Virus record (IMG/VR): IMGVR_UViG_3300031688_000089
Span: 1-29,058 of that record
Origin: a virus
Length of the DNA: 29,058 bases
Reading direction: 5' to 3' (one strand)
Below the pieces are notes generated by a model, which was not told where the DNA came from, did no database searches, and worked only from the letters and a program-made list of their open reading frames with translations. Below are positions 6,074 through 12,370 of this stretch, in pieces. How positions within the stretch are numbered: the stretch's first letter is position 1; the number at the start of each line of letters is the position of its first letter. The position numbers and the translations under genes are program-made.

Positions 6074-6529
6074 TTATACTACAAGTTCAAAATGAGGGCC
6101 ATCTATAAATGGCCTTCTACCCTGAGACCTTCGCAAATCAATATAACTATTCATAGCATCTTCCATGTTACCTTCGCTAAACTGTGCGATGTTAGGTACA
6201 GACCAAGCAGCACCCCACACTATAGGCACATCAATTTCACGAGCGGCCTCTGACATGGCATCCGCGATCTCGTCATAGAGATTGAGTTCCCATCTGCCAC
6301 CGTTAACGTAAGCCATTAGATCAACAGCCAAACCGTCAATGTGCTTAGACTTCATGGTCTGGCTTGCGCCCTTGGCAACCAAAACCTTTTGCTCTTCTAT
6401 GGTACGCATCCCACAAATCACAGAGAAGTCTTGCTTGGTGACACTGATTGCGTATTTAACAACAGCAATCATGCGCTCATCAATACCTTCAAGCTTAGAT
6501 ACACTACCTTTGCCTAGTTTATACGTCAT
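6074..6529 (-). CDS. Endolysin, M15 family peptidase
   Basis: The 151-aa protein matches the M15 zinc peptidases (VanY / L-alanyl-D-glutamate or D-Ala-D-Ala endopeptidases) used as phage endolysins. 'SKHIDGLAVD' gives zinc ligands H63 and D70, and 'FIDGPHFEL' gives the catalytic acid D143 and third ligand H146. R42 in 'CGMRTIEEQ' is also typical. It should cut peptide bonds in host peptidoglycan. No signal peptide is present, so release needs a holin; the holin gene overlaps just upstream (ATGA). It is the last gene of the late operon. AAAGGA precedes the start. Confidence 0.9.
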   Translation of the reverse strand: MTYKLGKGSVSKLEGIDERMIAVVKYAISVTKQDFSVICGMRTIEEQKVLVAKGASQTMKSKHIDGLAVDLMAYVNGGRWELNLYDEIADAMSEAAREIDVPIVWGAAWSVPNIAQFSEGNMEDAMNSYIDLRRSQGRRPFIDGPHFELVV

Positions 6530-6867
6530 TGTTTTAATCCTTTCATTGTACGAATCCCAAAGCTAGCTGCTATTGAGGCGTACATTGCCCAGCTAAACCA
6601 GCTTGGTGCTGCCTGTAGATTAATAAAGCCTTGCTCCATGTATGGCTGAAGGCCAGGAATAAAGCTACCTAACACTATGAATATAAAGCATAAAGTCCAA
6701 GCCTCATCCTTCCAAGAATCTTTGCTTGCTTCAATAGCTGACTGCTCCCAGCTTATTTCACCAGTAGCAATCTTCATTTTAGTTTGAGCCTCTGCTTTTT
6801 TTACAGCAGTCTTACCGTCTATATAACTAGTAGCTAACCCAGCTACACTATTTATAATGGCTAACAT
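6526..6867 (-). CDS. Holin, GTA 3TM-type
   Basis: The 113-aa protein has a helical N-terminal half rich in Lys and Ala ('DGKTAVKKAEAQTKMKIATG'), a 'SWKDEAWTLCFIFIVLGSF' segment entering a membrane helix (about residues 52-72), and a second membrane stretch around residues 88-106. This is the layout of the 'holin of 3TMs, for gene-transfer release' family (GTA_holin_3TM). It would form the membrane lesion that lets the adjacent endolysin reach the wall. GGAGG is well placed; the start overlaps the stop of the previous gene by one base. Confidence 0.75.
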   Translation of the reverse strand: MLAIINSVAGLATSYIDGKTAVKKAEAQTKMKIATGEISWEQSAIEASKDSWKDEAWTLCFIFIVLGSFIPGLQPYMEQGFINLQAAPSWFSWAMYASIAASFGIRTMKGLKQ

Positions 6868-7175
6868 TACTTACCTCCAATCTTAGAAAACCCAAAGAAA
6901 GCTCCGACTAATGCAGATACGGATACAAAATACACACCAGCTATAGAAGACAACGATTTAGTAGCCTGTTCTAATCCCAAGAAGGAGCAGAGAACAATAG
7001 CCAGAGGATACAGGAGCATGCCTGAGAGGGCAAACCATGTCATTCTGCGCTGTGCGTCCCGCATTGCATCAGCGTCATCTAGCACACGCCTCCTGTCCTC
7101 TAAGGCTAGTGTGTCCCATTCAGTTTTGCTTACACTTCCGCTTCCATCTAAGTCAGCGTTTTCAAACTCAGTCAT
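6867..7175 (-). CDS. Membrane protein with N-terminal EF-hand loop
   Basis: The 102-aa protein starts with a near-canonical 12-residue EF-hand calcium loop, D8-L-D10-G-S12-G-S-V15-S-K-T-E19, followed by a charged helix and two membrane segments (about residues 46-67 and 74-97). With the holin downstream and a TM/coiled-coil protein upstream, it probably belongs to the lysis or envelope set and may be a second holin or a regulator of one. Calcium binding is inferred from the motif only. GGAGAAAC precedes the ATG; ATGA overlap with the previous gene. Confidence 0.65.
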   Translation of the reverse strand: MTEFENADLDGSGSVSKTEWDTLALEDRRRVLDDADAMRDAQRRMTWFALSGMLLYPLAIVLCSFLGLEQATKSLSSIAGVYFVSVSALVGAFFGFSKIGGK

Positions 7176-7585
7176 AATGGTTTCTCCAACTCGTCAATCG
7201 CACCCCAAGTGCTGTCAATGTCTGCTTGTAAATCATTAAGCTTCTGGTCAATGCCGTTAGTAATTAGCTCTGCTCGTTCGACCTTTGATTTAAGTTCTAT
7301 TAGTGTTCGCTGCTGCTCTAAGATGTTGGTCATTTGCGTGCTGATTGTAGTCAGTTGTGTGTTTAAGCCAGCAACATTGTTCTGGTTTAATGTCTGCTCT
7401 ATAGTTTGTATTCGAGAGGTTGCATTGAGAACTTCAATTACAGATTCCTCTAAGCCATTGAAGCGAGAAATTGCATCGTAAGCATAATAAACACCGCCAC
7501 TAAGCCCAGATATGAAAGGCAAAGCAGCAGCAAGATACCACCCTCTAAAGACAAATCCGCCAGCTTTGATTTCAATGTCATCCAT
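7172..7585 (-). CDS. TM plus coiled-coil protein, possible inner-membrane spanin-like
   Basis: The 137-aa protein has a single membrane segment near the N-terminus (about residues 14-36, 'GWYLAAALPFISGLSGGVYY') followed by about 90 residues of heptad-like coiled coil ('IEQTLNQNNVAGLNTQLTTI', 'ERAELITNGIDQKLNDLQAD'). That topology fits an inner-membrane spanin subunit or a membrane-anchored scaffold of the lysis machinery, but the sequence gives no family proof. It lies directly after a secreted protein (stop and start adjacent) and overlaps the EF-hand gene by ATGA. Confidence 0.6.
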   Translation of the reverse strand: MDDIEIKAGGFVFRGWYLAAALPFISGLSGGVYYAYDAISRFNGLEESVIEVLNATSRIQTIEQTLNQNNVAGLNTQLTTISTQMTNILEQQRTLIELKSKVERAELITNGIDQKLNDLQADIDSTWGAIDELEKPL

Positions 7586-8365
7586 CTAATCACCTGTATA
7601 AAGCGTTTGAGCATGGTCATATAAATCCTCCGCGGATGTGTCATTGCCACTGGTGTACTGTGTCCATCCAGTTCCTTCACCCTGAGCGCCCCATGTAATA
7701 ACGTACTCATTGGTATCAAACTCAAAAGATACAGCGGTATACTCACCTATAGAAATATTATTTGTATTTGCATAAGTATCAATGCTTGATGTTAAAGCAG
7801 CATTCTGACTAGCAGCAAAGAAAGCACCTGACAATTGAGCCATACCGCTTACTGCACTTAGCGCTTGGTTATATGTGTCAACGTCAGCTTGCGTTACTTC
7901 AATGTTAGATAGCACAGTCTGCAACGCTAATCCCTCTGGTCTAGTGTCAGCAGTAGCAGCCATCTCAGCCACCACAGAGGTAGACATAAGCGCGGCACTT
8001 GCATCAGACAGTTCGTCAACGCTCATACCCAACTCAAGCATCGCGCTCTCGTACTCGGCAGTGAATAATTCAGATGCTGTTTCAGCTACAGAGAAATCCA
8101 TTGCTAATACCAGAGCGACAGAAGTTTGATAGTTATGCAACATGGCGCTTGTAACTAAAGCTTCTGCCAAGCTTTCGTCAGCAACAATCTGGCCTTGGCT
8201 TGCAAGATCAGTGGCAGCGTAAGCAAGGACAGCAGCTAACGAAACTTGCTGTTCAATTATCGACGCGGCTGCTTGCAGCCCCTGTACTTCCAGCGTCTGT
8301 TGCGCTCTTAGCCCTGAACCTGTCAGACAAAGAAGGGCCGTTATTACTTTTATTAATTTCAACAT
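7586..8365 (-). CDS. Secreted protein of unknown function
   Basis: From the ATG at 8365 the 259-aa product begins with a good signal peptide ('MLKLIKVITALLCLTGSG', likely cleaved near 'LRA-QQ'), then a long Ala/Ser-rich helical region and a short beta-like end ('EYVITWGAQGEGTGWTQYTSG'). It would be exported to the periplasm or envelope. GGAGTTACCTG before this ATG is much better than the sequence before the in-frame ATG at 8401, which would bury the signal peptide. Even so it overlaps the previous gene by 113 nt. Function not recognised; its place suggests a late envelope or lysis role. Confidence 0.65.
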   Translation of the reverse strand: MLKLIKVITALLCLTGSGLRAQQTLEVQGLQAAASIIEQQVSLAAVLAYAATDLASQGQIVADESLAEALVTSAMLHNYQTSVALVLAMDFSVAETASELFTAEYESAMLELGMSVDELSDASAALMSTSVVAEMAATADTRPEGLALQTVLSNIEVTQADVDTYNQALSAVSGMAQLSGAFFAASQNAALTSSIDTYANTNNISIGEYTAVSFEFDTNEYVITWGAQGEGTGWTQYTSGNDTSAEDLYDHAQTLYTGD

Positions 8366-8969
8366 CAGGTAACTCCTTGATATCCATTCGGAGAAAAACA
8401 TTCCAAAACGCTAAGTCATTGCTGTAACCTACTACATATATTAATGGATTTCTACGCATGGTTTCATACGCTGGTCTTCCAGTCAGAATACGTCCAGTTG
8501 TAATATCATATATAGGGCATGGCGTTGAAGACATAGCCATTGCTTTAAATACAACAGGTGAAGCACACATTACTGACAGTCCAGAAATCTGTAGGCCTAG
8601 CCCATGTGGCTGTGGCTGTCCCATTAGCCGCGCATCCTTGCGCCGATTGCATTCAGGATCTTGCTCCATGTTACCAGTTGCAAACCCAAATAGTGAAACC
8701 TGAACTCCGCTAGTCTTTGGCATGAGACAACTATCTGTTCCACCCGCGCCCATGACGGTAGGTGCGGAAGCTGTAGTGGCTGGCATAGAGTTTGGACTGC
8801 TCCCTGCTCCATTATATGTGTTAGATGTTGAGAAGCTTTCGTTGTTGCTCTCAACATTGCTTCCATTGTTTCCCGTGTTGCTGTTGAAGTCACCCTCAAC
8901 GCTCCCGTCTTGTGCAAAACATGGAGACATCAGCAAGATTAGGGATACTGCAACGCATCTGACCCGCAT
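8253..8969 (-). CDS. Secreted protein of unknown function
   Basis: The 238-aa product starts with a signal peptide ('MRVRCVAVSLILLMSPCFAQ', likely cleaved after CFA), followed by an Asn/Ser-rich linker (residues about 25-70), a Cys-containing core with 'GVQVSLFGFATGNMEQDPEC' and 'PVVFKAMAMSSTPCPIYDI', and a polar end. Four cysteines in the exported part (in 'DSCLM', 'DPECN', 'VMCAS' and 'TPCPI') could form disulfides in the periplasm. No family is recognised. GGAGGTGGA gives a strong start. Its 5' end overlaps the lipoprotein gene by 31 nt and its 3' end the next secreted-protein gene by 113 nt. Confidence 0.65.
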   Translation of the reverse strand: MRVRCVAVSLILLMSPCFAQDGSVEGDFNSNTGNNGSNVESNNESFSTSNTYNGAGSSPNSMPATTASAPTVMGAGGTDSCLMPKTSGVQVSLFGFATGNMEQDPECNRRKDARLMGQPQPHGLGLQISGLSVMCASPVVFKAMAMSSTPCPIYDITTGRILTGRPAYETMRRNPLIYVVGYSNDLAFWNVFLRMDIKELPDVEINKSNNGPSLSDRFRAKSATDAGSTGAASSRVDN

Positions 8970-9175
8970 TCCACCTCCAAAATGTTTCGGACGTTAGGAT
9001 TACTGCACATAATAATAAGCCCAGCATCAGCAAAACCCATTGCCGCCAAGGTTTCGGCTGCTTTCCTGTCCTCACAAAACTTCTCCCCCATGCAAATAGA
9101 AGGCAGTGAAACCGGAGTGGGCATTCTTATCTCTGCGCAGCCAATTAAAAATACTAAAGGGAATAACCATTTCAT
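8939..9175 (-). CDS. Small lipoprotein, possible outer-membrane spanin-like
   Basis: The 78-aa product has a lipoprotein signal 'MKWLFPLVFLIGC-AE' with lipobox L-I-G-C at residues 10-13, so C13 should be lipidated. The mature part is short, with three more cysteines (C28, C34, C57) and 'AAETLAAMGFADAGLIIM'. Size and lipobox would suit an outer-membrane spanin subunit, but it lacks the usual proline-rich stretch and it is separated from the TM/coiled-coil candidate by two genes. Only a weak AAAG lies before the start. Confidence 0.6.
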   Translation of the reverse strand: MKWLFPLVFLIGCAEIRMPTPVSLPSICMGEKFCEDRKAAETLAAMGFADAGLIIMCSNPNVRNILEVECGSDALQYP

Positions 9176-9202
9176 TTTATCTTTAAGGCTTCATCTATCA
9201 TC

Positions 9203-9394
9203 TTACATCTTCATCAGAACTGCGACTAAGAGCGCAATAATAGACCCAGTAGCAGCGAGCATGATACTTTCCATGCGCTTGACGCGACCAAACAAATCTT
9301 TGAATTGTATTTTAACCTCAGTTTTAATTGCGATCACCTCCTTTTCAAGTCCGTCTATGCGCTCATGCGCTGATGCTACTGTTCTTTTGTCCAT
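9203..9394 (-). CDS. XhlA-like membrane-associated protein
   Basis: The 63-aa product has a heptad-patterned amphipathic N-terminus ('ERIDGLEKEVIAIKTEVKIQ', 'GRVKRMES') and one C-terminal membrane helix (about residues 44-61) ending KM. This matches the haemolysin XhlA layout, a small coiled-coil/TM protein that works with holins in some phages. It lies at the start of the lysis/envelope run; its ATG overlaps the stop of the previous gene by one base (TAATG). Function by analogy only. Confidence 0.65.
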   Translation of the reverse strand: MDKRTVASAHERIDGLEKEVIAIKTEVKIQFKDLFGRVKRMESIMLAATGSIIALLVAVLMKM

Positions 9395-9738
9395 TAAGAT
9401 TCAACCTTATCCCAGCTTTCTGTGCCTTCGTTCCAATTGTACATCTTCCCGTCATCAGGCACATCTGTTGGCGCTTCCCAACAGCAGCTAGTGTTGTTCA
9501 ACGTCCAGCTTGGGTATGGTTGAGGTGCGTAAAAACCATCCCGTGTTGAATCGTATGTACCGCCAATACAAGCGTAGTTTTTACGCAAGGGTGTGCCGCC
9601 CCCAGAGTGGACACCATCGTGTGTATTATAAGAAGTCTGCACCCACAATACGCTGTCTTCAAGATTGTCTATAAAGGACTGGTCTGCCACGATTACTTGC
9701 GTGACAATCCCGTCAATTACTTTTGCAAAATGTGCCAT
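9394..9738 (-). CDS. Conserved small phage protein of the 'MAHFAKV' type
   Basis: The 114-aa product begins 'MAHFAKVIDGIVTQVIVADQ' and has 'DSVLWVQTSYNTHDG', 'LRKNYACIGGTYDSTRDGFY' and a 'PYPSWTLN...CCWEAPTDVP' end. Very similar small proteins are frequent in marine phages, especially T4-like cyanophages, usually near structural genes. They remain uncharacterised; an accessory virion or tail-fibre role is a guess. It lies between the glycine-rich fibre-like gene and the XhlA-like gene, with GAGG well placed. Confidence 0.75.
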   Translation of the reverse strand: MAHFAKVIDGIVTQVIVADQSFIDNLEDSVLWVQTSYNTHDGVHSGGGTPLRKNYACIGGTYDSTRDGFYAPQPYPSWTLNNTSCCWEAPTDVPDDGKMYNWNEGTESWDKVES

Positions 9739-9746
9739 ACTTTACC

Positions 9747-10727
9747 TCAAGTTAAATATCGTATAATGACAATTCCAGAACCACCAGCGTTAACGCCGTA
9801 GCTTGACGTTGCGCATCCCCCAGAACCGCCGCCGGAATTAGCACCGCCGCTGCCTAAGTTAGACCCAGCTCCTGGGAAAAATGCTCCGACTTGCCCTGCA
9901 TTTATGGCACTTCCACCGCCGGGCGCAGCACCAGAACCATCGTTTTGGCTATAATTACACATATTACCGCCGCCGCCGCCACCGATACCGCCGGGCCCAG
10001 ATCTAGTATAGTGTCCCGTTCCACCACCGCCGCCAGCCCAATAGTAGTTGTTCCCATCAATATTAACTTGAAGACCCGGTCCGCCGCCAGAGGCATCTCC
10101 TGTCAGCGCTAGGCCAATCCCTGCGGCTCCGCCACCGCCACCGCCGGCGTAGTTGCTAGTACCCCGCCCTATTGCTCCAGCGTAGCCTTGACCACTTGTG
10201 CCAGACCCTCCACTTGTGCCGCCGCCGCTGGAACCGCCGCCGCCGCCGCTACCGCCATTCATGCCAGCGCCATTATAGCCGCCGCCGCCGCCGCCGCCCT
10301 GTGAAGTTATGGCCGTGCCTGTCGTTTGCATGACAGAGCTGCCACCCTTTGCGCCCTGTCCGCCGCTTACTGAGGTACCCGACCCACCAGCCCCAACAGT
10401 AATCGAATAACTTGCTGCGTTTAAAGTTACGCGTGACTCCGCGCTGGCTCCACCGCCGCTGTTGGTCCCAACAAGAGAAGATCGAAGACCCCCACCACCA
10501 GCGCCAGCACTCCCTGTGTAACTACCGCCACCGCCGCCGCCGCCGCCACCAACAACAAGGTATTCTATGTTTTCAATTGCATTATTTATAACTTGAAAAG
10601 TTCCAGAGCTTGTGAATGTGTGTACTGTATAGGAACCAGAAGTTGTTTTTGTACCTCCAGTAGCCTCTGGTCGCGGACCAGTGGTCGCGCTGGTTCCGAA
10701 ACCTAATACTTGATAACCAAAACTCAT
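9747..10727 (-). CDS. Glycine-rich tail fibre/adhesin-like protein
   Basis: The 326-aa product has an N-terminal segment ('SYTVHTFTSSGTFQV', then 'IEYLVVGGGGGGGGG') typical of phage glycine-rich tail-fibre domains, followed by about 230 residues of Gly-rich blocks and a closing 'AGGSGIVIIRYLT' strand. Such polyglycine sandwich domains serve as receptor-binding tips in some phages, so host recognition is the likely role. It follows the T7-type fibre gene directly, suggesting it is a second fibre or a fibre tip. The gene is a run of GGN codons (CCG/CCA on the plus strand), prone to in-frame expansion. GGAG precedes the ATG. Confidence 0.75.
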   Translation of the reverse strand: MSFGYQVLGFGTSATTGPRPEATGGTKTTSGSYTVHTFTSSGTFQVINNAIENIEYLVVGGGGGGGGGSYTGSAGAGGGGLRSSLVGTNSGGGASAESRVTLNAASYSITVGAGGSGTSVSGGQGAKGGSSVMQTTGTAITSQGGGGGGGYNGAGMNGGSGGGGGSSGGGTSGGSGTSGQGYAGAIGRGTSNYAGGGGGGAAGIGLALTGDASGGGPGLQVNIDGNNYYWAGGGGGTGHYTRSGPGGIGGGGGGNMCNYSQNDGSGAAPGGGSAINAGQVGAFFPGAGSNLGSGGANSGGGSGGCATSSYGVNAGGSGIVIIRYLT

Positions 10728-10736
10728 GTTATACTC

Positions 10737-12296
10737 CTACGCATCGTTTGCGGCGTCAGTGGTAAAGAAGAATTTTACACCCAGCAGTCTAGCCGCCCCA
10801 GTTTGACCTGACGCACTTGCGTCATTGTTTATCTGGAAGAAACACAAGTCATTTGCAGCGGGTGAACCAGCAATTGTTACTGCGCCACTTTCTGCTGAAA
10901 CCATTAAGTCATTTGAAGTTCCAGAGTGAGCCAAGGCTGTAGTAGCGACCAGCGTTCCAAACGCTGTGTTTATGGTGTCATCAGAAGAAACGGCAATGCC
11001 ACCAAGCTGCCAAACCATAGTGCCTGTGTTTGTTCCAGTAACTGTCCAGAACGGTTGGTAGGTTACCGTTCCCTCGTTCCATGACTTTGGAAAAGCAATT
11101 GCGAACTGAGCAAAATCATCCGCCGCAGCAGCAAAGTCTAAGACCTTTAGGTCAGGGCGAAGGGCTGTAGTCTCAACCTGTGTTAAAGCAGAGCAACCGT
11201 TTGTGGTAGATGGGTACATAGCTGCAGCGGGAACCCAGATAGATTCCTTGCCAGCCTGTTTGAGTGTCCCCACACCGTCCAGTTTATTTATTTCGGTGGC
11301 AGTAGCCGTAACTACTACATTCTCGTTGATCTTTGGAGAGGTTAAAGTTTTGTTTGTCAGCGTATCAACAGACACTAATGATACGAGAGTTGAGTTACCA
11401 CCAGCGGGGAGCATGAGAGTATTATCAATACCCGCCGAATGAGGTTGACCAAATACTTTTTGACCGTGGCTGTTGGCACTACAGTTAAACATAATTGCGC
11501 CGCTGTTTGTATTCCCTCGGACTACTACTGTGCCAGTGCCGTTTGGCGCTAAGTCAAGCGTAGCGTTAGACGTTGTAACAATGTCCTTGCCATTCATGTC
11601 TAGGTTGCCACCTAGCTGTGGTGTCGTGTCAGAAACTATGTTTGCTAAACCACCACCAGCTTGACCCGTTGGCCCAGTTTGACCAGTGGCACCAGTAGGA
11701 ATACCTAATGCAAACGTAGCTGTGCCAGCAGAGTTAAGCGCAACTGTAGCAGTAGCAGAACCACCAACAGATACAGTAGAAACTGTAACTGCTGCTCCAA
11801 CTAAAGCAGTATCAGCTTGTGGGCTACCAGTTGAACTATTAAATCCTAAGAGCTTGCCTTTACGGCTAGCTAAACTTGGAAGAACTAAGCTTGGAGGTAT
11901 TTCAAAATCAGAAACAGTCATTGTGCGATTAATACGATCACGATTGTCAGCAGCTATAGCGGTAATCGTATCAAGCTGTGTGTTTAATGCGGCTCTATTA
12001 ATATCAGCGCCAGAAGAAAAGTCAGTAGTGCGCTCTATTACAGTAGCGCGAGTAATAGTAATCTTAGACCCACCAGTTATGCCAGTTAATGCACTGCCAA
12101 ACGTAACGGTGCCAGTTGATCCGCTTCCACCGCTTACCGCATAGTGAGTGCTAATACTTTTTAACGTATCATCGACATATACCTTAAGGTCAGAGTCCTC
12201 AAAGAACTCAAATGAAACAGTAAACGCTTGTTGCGATGAACCAGCGCCTAAAGAGTAAGTAACTCTAGCGGCATTTGCTGAAATATCTATTGTCAT
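10737..12296 (-). CDS. Tail fibre protein, T7 gp17-type N-terminus
   Basis: The 519-aa protein has a T7 tail-fibre-like attachment domain at residues 1-130 ('YSLGAGSSQQAFTVSFEFFE', 'LKVYVDD', 'TDFSSGADINRAALNTQLD', 'DNRDRINRTMTVSD'). A short collagen-like stretch (about 198-214, 'GIPTGATGQTGPTGQAG') and a beta-rich shaft and tip follow. The N-terminus should bind the tail tube while the C-terminus contacts the host. T7 gp17 is 553 aa. The C-terminal part ('WNEGTVTYQPFWTVTGTNTG') looks like a lectin-like fibre domain and is not T7-like. GAGGACGGG precedes the ATG. Confidence 0.85.
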   Translation of the reverse strand: MTIDISANAARVTYSLGAGSSQQAFTVSFEFFEDSDLKVYVDDTLKSISTHYAVSGGSGSTGTVTFGSALTGITGGSKITITRATVIERTTDFSSGADINRAALNTQLDTITAIAADNRDRINRTMTVSDFEIPPSLVLPSLASRKGKLLGFNSSTGSPQADTALVGAAVTVSTVSVGGSATATVALNSAGTATFALGIPTGATGQTGPTGQAGGGLANIVSDTTPQLGGNLDMNGKDIVTTSNATLDLAPNGTGTVVVRGNTNSGAIMFNCSANSHGQKVFGQPHSAGIDNTLMLPAGGNSTLVSLVSVDTLTNKTLTSPKINENVVVTATATEINKLDGVGTLKQAGKESIWVPAAAMYPSTTNGCSALTQVETTALRPDLKVLDFAAAADDFAQFAIAFPKSWNEGTVTYQPFWTVTGTNTGTMVWQLGGIAVSSDDTINTAFGTLVATTALAHSGTSNDLMVSAESGAVTIAGSPAANDLCFFQINNDASASGQTGAARLLGVKFFFTTDAANDA

Positions 12297-12370
12297 TTCT
12301 ACCCGTCCTCTTTTTTACACTGTCACACAAAATTGCCTTGATAACCAACGTACAAATTGTCTAGTACAAA

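Noticed and set aside
7450-7746. 98-aa minus-strand frame with a hydrophobic end
   Set aside because: It straddles two well-supported adjoining genes in another frame; its hydrophobic end coincides with the membrane segment coding of the true gene.
8366-8401. N-terminal extension of the secreted protein to ATG 8401
   Set aside because: It lacks a good ribosome-binding site and would place 12 residues before an otherwise ideal signal peptide.
8982-9491. 169-aa plus-strand frame opposite the lipoprotein and XhlA-like genes
   Set aside because: It is antisense to three genes with signal, membrane and conserved patterns; Ser-rich shadow.
11686-12144. 152-aa plus-strand frame opposite the tail fibre
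   Set aside because: It is an antisense shadow of Ala/Thr/Val-rich fibre codons without a ribosome-binding site of note.
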